A stretch of DNA of 64,000 bases from Lichenostomus cassidix (Eukaryota; Chordata; Aves; Passeriformes; Meliphagidae). The notes beneath the pieces are model-generated. The model saw nothing but the letters and a program-made list of their open reading frames with translations, made no database searches and had not been told where the DNA came from. This document shows, piece after piece, positions 55,581-62,578 of this stretch (the first letter of the stretch is position 1; every line of letters starts with the position of its first letter). Location: positions 13,827,242-13,891,241 of the forward strand of contig CM039192.1 of assembly GCA_008360975.2 (NCBI GenBank), read 5' to 3'. The position numbers and the translations under genes were made by a program.

Positions 55581-56225
55581 TTACGGCCCGGCCTCCTCCG
55601 AGTCCCAGGCGATGGCATCCTCGGCAGCGTCCCCGTGGATTACGCCGACCACCGGCCTCGGGGACTCGGGATCCGCAGCATCGGGCCGCCGCACCCCCAC
55701 ACCTCCCCCTTCTTTACTAAATAAGGAGCGAATGTGCTTAACTAAATATTTCTTAATCAATGCAAATGAAGCAGCAATTAAAGCAATAGCAAATAAAACA
55801 ATAACGCAGTCTTTTAAAAGCGTGGCTCCCCATTCGGGCAGTCCCAGTCCTTTCAGTGCTTTGTGGGCCCATCCTCCGACGGTGGAAAGCGTGGAGTTCA
55901 CAGCATGACGGACACCATCCACGGTGTTTTCAAACCAGAGGCTGCTCTCGAAGGTGATGTTTCTTATCAAGGCGTCCATATCTTTCAGCCTCTGGTGGAT
56001 GCTACGGCTCCTGGAGGATAGGTTGAAGCAGCAGAGCCCCTCAAACTGTTGACAGCCATGTCCATGCGCAAGGAGCAAAAAATCAATGGAACACATTTGC
56101 TCCTTGTTCATGGCACGGGCTGAAGTCACCCAGACGTTGGAGCTCGGCTGCCTCACAACCCACGATTGGACTGGGACGATGGTCGGCATGAAGAGAAGGA
56201 ATGACGTGAGGATGGTAGGACGCAT
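55581..56225 (-). CDS. env: Truncated retroviral envelope (leader + SU start joined to TM)
   Basis: A 214-residue open frame from the ATG at 56225; the same frame is open back to an ATG at 56315 (244 residues). The downstream ATG is preferred because a pyrimidine-rich tract and an AG acceptor end at 56232, just before it, and a hydrophobic signal peptide starts at once. Residues ~1-20 are the signal and ~21-45 the start of the surface subunit. The frame then passes directly into the transmembrane subunit, with CX6CC at residues 58-66 (CQQFEGLCC), a membrane anchor at ~136-157 and a cytoplasmic tail. Almost all of the surface subunit, the cleavage site and the fusion-peptide region are missing, yet the frame is intact. 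The last 39 residues are encoded in U3 of the LTR. Intact retroviral envelopes are usually more than twice as long, so it cannot act as a normal entry protein. Confidence 0.88.
   Translation of the reverse strand: MRPTILTSFLLFMPTIVPVQSWVVRQPSSNVWVTSARAMNKEQMCSIDFLLLAHGHGCQQFEGLCCFNLSSRSRSIHQRLKDMDALIRNITFESSLWFENTVDGVRHAVNSTLSTVGGWAHKALKGLGLPEWGATLLKDCVIVLFAIALIAASFALIKKYLVKHIRSLFSKEGGGVGVRRPDAADPESPRPVVGVIHGDAAEDAIAWDSEEAGP
55702..55715 (-). other. Polypurine tract
   Basis: Minus strand AAAGAAGGGGGAGG lies immediately before the TGTGGGGGTG start of the 3' LTR. This is where retroviruses retain the RNA primer for plus-strand DNA synthesis. It also encodes Lys-Glu-Gly-Gly-Gly of the env tail. 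Confidence 0.92.
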
Positions 56226-56260
56226 CTTGGCCTTTGAATGGGGGAGCAAACAGAACAGCA
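56226..56260 (-). promoter_or_regulatory. Candidate env splice acceptor
   Basis: On the minus strand a pyrimidine-rich stretch ending TTTGCTCCCCCATTCAAAG/G places an AG at 56233-56232, six bases before the env ATG at 56225; a second AG is at 56227-56226. Paired with the leader donor at 61931 it would give a singly spliced env mRNA that starts translation at this ATG. Confidence 0.5.
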
Positions 56261-56379
56261 TTAACCAAAGCGATAAAGATTGGGGCAGGTGGAGGAGGGA
56301 GGACGGGAAGGCCATAGGGAAGAGGGGGAAGGGAAGTGGGAGGCTGGCTCAGGGAACTGCGGGATGGACTCTTGGTGAC

Positions 56380-57963
56380 TCAGACGCTCTGCTTGTGAGT
56401 GTGGGGTCGGAGGCGGCGAGGTGAGGAAGGTGGAGTCTCCGCCTTCTTCTTGCGGCACCAGTGGGCCGATGTCACGTCCTTTGGCTCCGGTCTCGGGGAG
56501 AGTGGCCCTGCTTTTAGGAAAGGCTTGACAAATTTAGCTGGGACCCATCGTGGCCCTTCAGAGGTGGAGACGCAGCAATAGCCACGCCCCCAGATGACGA
56601 GAGGGAAGGGGCCAACGATCTTTAGGGAATCCGGTTCCTTGATCAGGACAAGGGGGCGCTCCTTCAGCTTGGCTCGCGTGTGGTTGGCAAAGTGGCGAAC
56701 CACCGGGGGTTCTGGCTCCTTATCGGAGCAATTGAGAAAATTTAGAGTGAAAAGAGCCCTGGCGAGCCGATTTGCCGGGGTCTCTGTTTCTGGTCCCCCC
56801 TTTTGCTGCTGAAGCACCCTCTTGAGGGACCGATGGGCCCTTTCCACCAGGGCCTGACCCGTGGCTGAGTGGGGAATCCCGGTGGTGTGGGAAATGCCCC
56901 ACTGGAGGAAAAATTTCCTCACTGGTCCAGAGGTGTAACACGGACCGTTGTCCGTCTTAACCTCTTTAGGAATACCCAGGATGGCGAAGGCCTGCAGGAA
57001 GTGCGAAATCGCATCCTTCGCCTTTTCCCCCGAATGTGCGGTGGCAAAGATCGCGCCTGAAAAGGTGTCTACGCTCACGTGTACATATTTTAGTCGACCA
57101 AATTCAGGCACGTGCGTGACATCTGACTGCCAAAGCTCCCCACTATTAAGCCCTCTGGGGTTGATTCCAAACCCCATGGATGTAATCTGGAGGGGTTGAC
57201 AATGGGGACAGGCCGCCACAATGGCCTTGGCTTGGTCCACTGTTAACTCAAACATTCGCCTCAAGGCCAGGACATTTTGGTGGAAGAGTGCATGGCTCAG
57301 CGATGCCTGCTGGAATCGATCAGGCACGTTGGCAACATGCACAGGCGCAGCGAGCGCGTCTGCCACCCTATTCCCTTCCGTGATTGGACCCGGAAGGTCA
57401 GTGTGTGAACGCACATGCATCACGTAGAAGGGTTGGTCACGGTGGGAAATGGCTGTCTTGAGCCTCTTGACCAAGCAATTAATTTTTGGGTTGGAGGAGC
57501 CGGACAGCCAACTGTCCTCAGCCCTTGAAACGATCCCCGCTACATAGGCCGAATCAGTGACCAGATTGAAGGGTCCCAGAAAGCGCTCAAATGCTCTGAC
57601 GGCGGCTGCGAGCTCGGCCACCTGGGCGGACCCAGAAACAATCTCGACATCGGAATCCCACCGCTCTGTCGAGGGGTTCCACCAGGCAATCACCGATTTT
57701 CCTGATGTGCCCGAGCCGTCAGTGAAAAGTGTCGGAGCACTGAGGGGTTTCCGACTTTGGACCCGGTCAAGAACAATTTTTAGTTCAGATATTGCAAATA
57801 TCTTATGTTTTGGAAACCAGGTAACAACCTGGCCGGGAAACGATTCAAGTGCTAGCTGCATCTCCTCACTCTTTATCAAGGCGAATTCGAATGATTTTGT
57901 ATCAAATGGAACGTGGATGTATGCGAACTCACGTCCTGCTAGGGTGGACAGGCGGGACCTCGC
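56380..57963 (-). pseudogene. pol: pol 3' part: RNase H and integrase
   Basis: This continues the reverse transcriptase frame after the TGA at 57966-57964 and is open for 527 codons. Numbered from codon 57879, the RNase H acidic residues are present: D54 (LFTDGSG), E89 (AELAA), D109 (TDSAY) and D174 (RVADALA). Integrase follows, with an H-H-C-C zinc site (H196, H200, C224, C227) and the catalytic D253, D310 and E346 with exactly 35 residues between the last two. A C-terminal DNA-binding segment (GRGYCCVST ... RWVPAKFVKP) and a basic tail come last. All catalytic residues are intact. It lacks its own start because it is normally part of the gag-pro-pol polyprotein, so the upstream TGA prevents normal production. 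It ends 155 bp before the preferred env ATG. Confidence 0.93.
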
Positions 57964-59106
57964 TCATCTAACAAGCTGCGCCGCCTTGTCCAGTGGCGAA
58001 ACTAAAACTTTGGGGGACGAGATAGGCAGGAAGACCCACTCAATAATGAGCAGTCGGTTCTCCATGTCTTTCAGGTCCCATTGAAAGATGAGCCCGTGCA
58101 GGTGGGGCATTTTACCTAGGATGGCCAAATTAAAGGGCAATTTGGGGTCGCATCGGTGAACGCGACATGTTTTCAGGGCGTTCTGTACCTTTCTGATGGA
58201 TTCCCGCGCTTCCGGGGTCAATGTCCTTGGGGAGGTCAGGTCGCGATCTCCACACAGGAGGGAAAACAGCGGGACCAGGTCTTCCGAGGAGATGCCGATC
58301 AGGGGCCGAATCCAGTTGATGGCACCACAGAGCTGGTGCATTTCCTGCAGGTTAGATGGATTGTCAATAATTTTGATCTGCAAGGGTGTTATTGTTTGCG
58401 CCTCAATTTTCGCTCCCAGGTATCTCCACGGCACCATCACCTGTACCTTGGAAGGTTGCATCTCAAACCCTTCACTCTCTAGGGCCCCCACGACTCTAGA
58501 GAGTGCTGTCCGCAAGATGGCTTCGGTTGGCGAACAGACCAATACATCATCCATATAATGGACGATGATTGACTCACCCGTGACCTCTCGCACTGGTGCG
58601 AGAATGCTGTCCACATACCACTGGCAAATGGTGGGGGAGTTTTTCATCCCTTGCGGGAGCACTCGCCAGTGATAGTGGCGCATTGGGCGTTCCCTGTTGG
58701 TGGAGGGAACTGAAAAGGCGAACCTGGGCGCATCGTCTGGGTGCAGGGGGATCTGGAAGAAGCAGTCCTTTATGTCCACCACTGCAATCTTCCAGTCCCG
58801 CGGGAGCATTGAAGGTGATGGCAACCCGGGCTGGAGAGGCCCCATGTCCTCAATGACTTCGTTTATTTTTCTGAGGTCATGGAGGAGCCTCCATTGGGTC
58901 CCTCCCGCCTTCTTGATAACGAAGACGGGCGAGTTCCATGGACTGGTCGAGGGCACGATGTGCCCCTTCTCCAGTTGCTCCTCAACGAGCTCTTCGAGCG
59001 CTCTTAATTTGTGTATAGGCAAAGGCCACTGGTCGACCCAGACAGGTTTATCAGTGAGCCAAATCAATGGCTGGGTCGGGCGCTCACCAGTGACCCCAAT
59101 CAAAAA
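57964..59106 (-). pseudogene. pol: pol 5' part: reverse transcriptase, ended by a premature TGA
   Basis: Entered by a -1 shift at the GGATTTT site; the frame is open for 380 codons to TGA at 57966-57964. It contains the reverse transcriptase fingers and palm: WNSPVFVIKK, WRLLHDLRKIN, the first catalytic aspartate in VVDIKDCFFQIPL, LPQGMKNSPTICQ, and the YMDD box at 58557-58546. A WRYLGAKI segment and a thumb region follow. The stop falls in the connection region before RNase H, and the following 28 codons remain open and in frame with the RNase H part, so this is a single point lesion. Intact family members make a reverse transcriptase-RNase H-integrase polyprotein from one frame. An internal ATG at 59166 overlaps pro and is not thought to be a start. 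Confidence 0.93.
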
Positions 59107-59109
59107 TCC
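59040..59109 (-). promoter_or_regulatory. pro-pol -1 ribosomal frameshift site
   Basis: Minus strand heptamer G GAT TTT (59109-59103) in the pro frame, followed directly by the pro stop TGA (59102-59100). Pol continues in the -1 frame. The heptamer is of the type used at betaretroviral pro-pol junctions. Downstream, GGGTC can pair with GACCC, and the loop sequence CACTGGT can pair with ACCAGTG further on (plus 59029-59035), a possible pseudoknot that I have not energy-tested. Confidence 0.78.
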
Positions 59110-59813
59110 CGAGCTGGAGCCAATTCGACTCGGGCACCCCATTGGGACATAGTGTCTCTCCCCCACAGGTTGAATCCCGAGTTGATGATGAATGGCCGCA
59201 CGGTGGCGATGCGACCCTCGGGGCCTTCAATTAGAACGGGGATGGAACTCCGCTCCGCAGGAGTATATCCTCCCACACCTTTCAACGACTGAGCCACAGG
59301 CTCCTTGGCCCATGCCGACGGCCAACTCGCCGAGGAGATGACTATGACATCCGCACCAGTGTCAATCATGCCAGTAAGGGAGATGTTGCTTCCCTTCTGG
59401 GAAAGGCCACAAGTAAGCATTGGCCTGTCCTTACCAACCGCCTCGGACCAGGCAACCAGCGGTCGTTCCGTGAGGATAGCGTGGAACGGGATGACCTTGA
59501 TCCTGGCCACGACCTGATTCCTAGAGAGGATAAGAGGGGGGTCGGCAACTTCAACCTGGAGTGGAAAGAACCCCTCTGCATCCACTCTGATCAAGGAAGG
59601 GATGATGGCAATCCCTTTGGGTCCGGCATCCGCATCTGAAATGGCAAGGACAAGAGCGTCAGGAAAGTCACACTTTAGCTTAACAAGAAAGGAGTCACAT
59701 CCGGGTATCGTACAGTCATCGTCGACCCACGTCTGCTGGAAATCCGTGGGGTCGAGGCCGGCCGGTGGCTGTTGGCAGCGTGAGGCCGGCATCTCACGCT
59801 GTGCTCTCAGTTT
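59100..59813 (-). CDS. pro: Retroviral Pro: dUTPase-like domain plus aspartic protease
   Basis: The frame is entered from gag by a -1 shift at GGGAAAC and is intact for 237 codons to TGA at 59102. Numbered from the internal ATG at 59792, residues ~13-103 form a domain with the position and motif order of the betaretroviral dUTPase (AGLD; GPKGIAIIPSLIRVDAEG; a late VVARIKVIP strand), but the usual catalytic signatures are not matched. The protease follows: the active site MIDTGAD (142-148), a glycine-rich flap (GVGG, 172-175) and the C-terminal NLWGRDTMSQWGA (208-220). This would process the polyprotein as a dimer. No lesion is visible. The ATG at 59792 lies in the frameshift stem-loop and is not the expected start. 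Confidence 0.9.
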   Translation of the reverse strand, partial: KLRAQREMPASRCQQPPAGLDPTDFQQTWVDDDCTIPGCDSFLVKLKCDFPDALVLAISDADAGPKGIAIIPSLIRVDAEGFFPLQVEVADPPLILSRNQVVARIKVIPFHAILTERPLVAWSEAVGKDRPMLTCGLSQKGSNISLTGMIDTGADVIVISSASWPSAWAKEPVAQSLKGVGGYTPAERSSIPVLIEGPEGRIATVRPFIINSGFNLWGRDTMSQWGARVELAPARDF

Positions 59814-59816
59814 CCC
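59756..59816 (-). promoter_or_regulatory. gag-pro -1 ribosomal frameshift signal with stem and pseudoknot
   Basis: The minus strand heptamer G GGA AAC (59816-59810) is in the gag frame and is followed at once by the gag stop TGA (59809-59807). After 8 nt, CAGCGTGAG (59801-59793) pairs perfectly with CTCACGCTG (59784-59776), leaving an 8-nt loop. The loop GCCGGC (59790-59785) is complementary to GCCGGC at 59762-59757, so an H-type pseudoknot can form. GGGAAAC is the heptamer used by MPMV-like gag-pro junctions. Confidence 0.9.
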
Positions 59817-61819
59817 TGGCCAGCAGGGAAGGGAGGTGGAAACGAGGAAGGGTCAGTTAGGGACATGGGGGAAGGACGCTGGGCGCGGGCAGGGGCAGGA
59901 AAATGGGAAAACTTGGAGATTTCTTCGACCGGTGTGGGGCAGTCTGCGGCGTAATGTCCTCGCTTGCCACACCGGTTACAGGTGGCATAGGTGTTTCAGA
60001 TGGCCAGTGCCTGAGAGGTGTTAGCATTCAGCGCCTTGACAGCAGCCAGGCGCCGACAGGCACTGACCATCTGGGCGATGGTCGGCCGTGGGTCATGTGG
60101 CAGGGACAATATGATTTCTTTGCAGATGGTGTTGGATCTGGTGATTGCCCCGTCCACAAGCAGCTGCTCCCTGATGGTGTGGTCGGGGACCTGACGATCG
60201 ATGGCCTGTTTTAATTTATCAACAAAACTGGGGAAGGCCTCGTCAGGCCCTTGGAATATCTCCAAGTAGGGGATGGTAGGGGCATCCACCGGAGGGATAC
60301 CAAGCACTACCCTCTCCGCTGCACCAGCGAGAGACACCAGAATGTCTATGGGTATCTCTCGGGCTTGCGTCTGGGGTTTAGAGTAATCCCCCTCACCCAA
60401 CAACAACTCGAAGGTGGGGCCGTTTGGAGTGCCGTGCCCAGGAAGCAGTCGCTCTAGCCCCCTGATCTGCCTTTTCCACTCGTCCTCCCACTCTTGGTAT
60501 TCAACGGGGGACAGTAGACAAGACATCACTAATTTGATGTCGGAGGGAACTAGAGGGACGCCGGTGAGAGTGGCGTGAAGGACTGCTCTGAAATAGTTCG
60601 AGTCCCGGCCAAACTCCTTTTGCGTTTTGGCCAGGTCTTTGAGCGCGGCCCTATCAAAGGGCTCCCACCGTGGGTGATCGCGTTGCCCCGAAACGCGGAC
60701 TGGTGCGGCGAAGGGGGCCTGGAGGCTCCCTGGTTCCGGATCTAGGTGACAACCTTTCCCAGCCAAGCCGGAGGATCCATCCAAGATGGCCTCCTTCCGG
60801 TCAGGGACCATTGGAGGACCAACAAAGATGGCCTCCTTCCGGTCATCGTGGGAAAGGGGATCCAAGATGGCGGCCTTCCGGCGGACGCCAGAAGGGTAGC
60901 CGTGGGAACCGGGAAGACCCGCCTCCGGGGAGGGGTTAGGAAGAGGCGGATCATAGGGAGGGGCGACTGACGAAGGGCCCGGGGAGGAGTCGAGGAAGAG
61001 GTGGGGTTTCGGTGGGAAAGGGGAGGTAGGCGGGGTAGGGATAAAGGGGTTGGGCGCAGGGGCGGAGGGTCCGAGGGAGGGGGTGTGCCCGCACGGTGAT
61101 GGATAGGCCGCCCAGGGGGAGGGATCAGGGAAGGGGTTCGGCGGGAAAGCCGAAGCAGCAGCGGGAACGGGAGGATTGTAGGGAGAAGGGATGGGGCATG
61201 GGGAAGCCACGCGGCAGGCGCTATCTTGGTGCCAGCCGCCGCTTCTTTGTGGCTCTTCGGGGAGACAAAAGGATACACGGCGGGGATTGCGGGGGACTAC
61301 CAGGGACGAATCAACCCGGGAAGAGGGGTTAGGAGAGACAGAACCGGGGGTGCCCGAGAGGGTCGCGCGTTCTCCCTCCCAGGCAGGGGACGAAGTGACC
61401 ACGGGGGCGCCGGAGACTAGATGAGAACTCCGTGTCCGCGGACGTTCTGAGCCGCCGCGGTCGCCTCGAGAAGGACAGGGGCTGGGGTTAGTTGAGGAAC
61501 GGGCAGACGGGGAAGGGTTAGCAGGGACTCCCGCGCTCCGAAGGGAGGGACGGAAAGCGTGGAAAATTTGTGTTAAAATCCCGAAAAACTGGTCCGCTCG
61601 CTTATCCCCTTGGGATATAAGGTGGTTCATGCGCGAGCGGACCCCACGCCAAAAATCGATGGAGTTAGCATCTTGGGGAGATACATCGGGAAACTCGGCA
61701 AAAATAAATTTAACGAAGCGTTTTAGGAGCGGGGAGGGAAAAGAAAATTTCGCTACTCGGAGGGAGGTTTTAACGGAAACATAAAATTCTCGTTGCTCTT
61801 TGGTTAGGTTAACCCCCAT
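59807..61819 (-). pseudogene. gag: gag polyprotein with a premature TGA before the nucleocapsid
   Basis: The start is the ATG at 61819, because it gives Met-Gly-Val-Asn-Leu-Thr, an N-myristoylation signal; the GTG three codons upstream is not needed. Residues 1-~95 are a betaretrovirus-like matrix. A long proline/serine-rich region (~100-315) includes PSAP (residues 251-254, a Tsg101-type late motif). The capsid (~385-600) contains the major homology region IFQGPDEAFPSFVDKLKQAI (from about residue 521). TGA at 59998-59996 ends the frame after 607 residues. The frame then stays open for 62 codons to the natural TGA at 59809 and includes one CCHC zinc knuckle (CNRCGKRGHYAADC). The lesion therefore removes nucleocapsid and also cuts off the frameshift route to Pro and Pol. 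Confidence 0.93.
60781..60883 (+). repeat. Three imperfect repeats with YY1- and ETS-like cores inside gag
   Basis: Three copies of a ~20-bp block begin at 60781, 60824 and 60861 (aagatggc cores 42 and 39 bp apart). Each joins aagatggcctc or aagatggcggc to cttccgg. The first part resembles a YY1 site (best in the third copy, ccaagatggcggc) and the second an ETS core (CCGGAAG on the minus strand). In gag the repeats encode the recurring Arg-Lys-Glu/Ala-Ala-Ile-type peptide in the linker before capsid. Confidence 0.75.
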
Positions 61820-62113
61820 CTTTTCCACCCGAGATAAAGGTTAGCCGAACCAAACTCTCACCCGACCGACCCGAACGAAAAATTAAATTAAAAGAGGGCA
61901 AGCTAGGGGACCCCTTCCCCTACCAACTCACCCGAACACAAAGCGGCGCGGTCGGTTCACGGGGCTCACGGGGCTGGCGGTGCCGGCGAGGAGCACCTCT
62001 TGAAGTAGTCCAGGGAGGGTGCTGCAACTCGCCGGGTGGCGGAACAACGGATCTCCACTCTTCCCTTCCAAGGAGCGAAGGCAGGCTCGGAGGGTCACGT
62101 TGACGGCGCCACT
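61820..62113 (-). promoter_or_regulatory. Retroviral leader with candidate major splice donor
   Basis: This ~294-bp untranslated leader lies between the 5' LTR and the gag ATG and should contain the packaging signal. A consensus donor G/GTGAGT is at 61931-61926 (minus strand). A weaker GGTGAGA is near 61862-61856. Both lie upstream of the gag ATG, so a spliced env mRNA would use env's own ATG. Confidence 0.65.
62092..62111 (-). other. Primer binding site, lysine-tRNA-like
   Basis: Two bases (AG) after the ...CTTCA end of the 5' LTR, the minus strand reads TGGCGCCGTCAACGTGACCC. The first 7 bases fit the 3' end of tRNA-Lys, and CAACGTG fits the next part of tRNA-Lys1,2 if the intervening GT is treated as an insertion. 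Betaretroviruses such as MPMV prime with this tRNA. Because of the 2-base insertion and three following mismatches, the assignment is probable but not certain. Confidence 0.7.
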
Positions 62114-62396
62114 TGAAGTTGTAGGGGTCCGGCGGGGTCCGGCCGCCTGGCCCCAACGAGCTCCGGGGCTTCGGGAGACCTTGGGGGCCTCACCTGGCCC
62201 AAGCTCTCAGCCCTCCCGGCTGTTCAGCTCTGTCCAGAGGCGGCTGCGGTCAGCCTCGGTGTTCCCAGGGTCGCTCCTTGGAGCGGCAGGGACCACGCGG
62301 CGGAGGCGGGTGCCTGCCGGGCAGGAACGCCGTGGAGTCGCTGGTCGCTTCCCGTGATAAAGAACGGGCGACGAGCCGAGAGTCATCAGTGTGCAG

Positions 62397-62402
62397 TTTA
62401 TT
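62397..62402 (-). terminator. Poly(A) signal AATAAA (5' LTR copy)
   Basis: The same hexamer as in the 3' LTR. In the 5' LTR it would have to be bypassed or suppressed for full-length transcripts. A 6-bp length difference between the LTRs lies ~35 bp downstream of it. Confidence 0.75.
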
Positions 62403-62530
62403 CAGGAGAAGCGGCGCGGGGGAGGCACACTGGGGGCTCTCGGGCGGGGCGGTCCACGCAGCTGCCGGGCGCAGAACCCGGCGGGGCTGGGGTCGCGGCC
62501 ACACCACGCGGAGAGAACAAAGGGAGGGGG

Positions 62531-62578
62531 TTTTTAGGGCGAAATACGGGGTTTCCCGGGGAGGAACAGCAGGGGCGG
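62531..62578 (-). promoter_or_regulatory. Core promoter candidate of the 5' LTR
   Basis: Minus strand GC box CCGCCCC (62578-62572) followed by TAAAAA (62536-62531), identical in arrangement to the 3' LTR. It would place the transcription start roughly at 62500-62510. The upstream TATATTT remains an alternative. Confidence 0.5.

Larger units (their letters stand above)
54915..55701 (-). repeat. 3' LTR of the provirus (787 bp)
   Basis: In the minus orientation it begins TGTGGGGGTG at 55701 and ends ...ACTTCA at 54915, so it has the TG...CA ends expected of a retroviral LTR. It aligns with 62114-62906 over its whole length, with about 10 substitutions and a 6-bp deletion at about 55160 relative to the other copy. 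It carries an AATAAA signal at 55197-55192, GC boxes and TATA-like motifs. The first 120 bp of U3 also encode the last 39 residues of the env frame. Confidence 0.97.

Noticed and set aside
59790..59792. ATG as the start of pro
   Set aside because: It lies inside the frameshift stem-loop. The heptamer GGGAAAC next to the gag stop shows that pro is reached by a -1 shift.
60742..61278. 178-codon minus-strand frame rich in Pro, Arg and Ser
   Set aside because: It overlaps the gag proline-rich region in another frame; its openness comes from C-rich codons. Gag is the supported frame.
61826..61828. GTG as the gag start
   Set aside because: The ATG three codons downstream gives a myristoylation signal (MGVNLT) and needs no unusual initiation.
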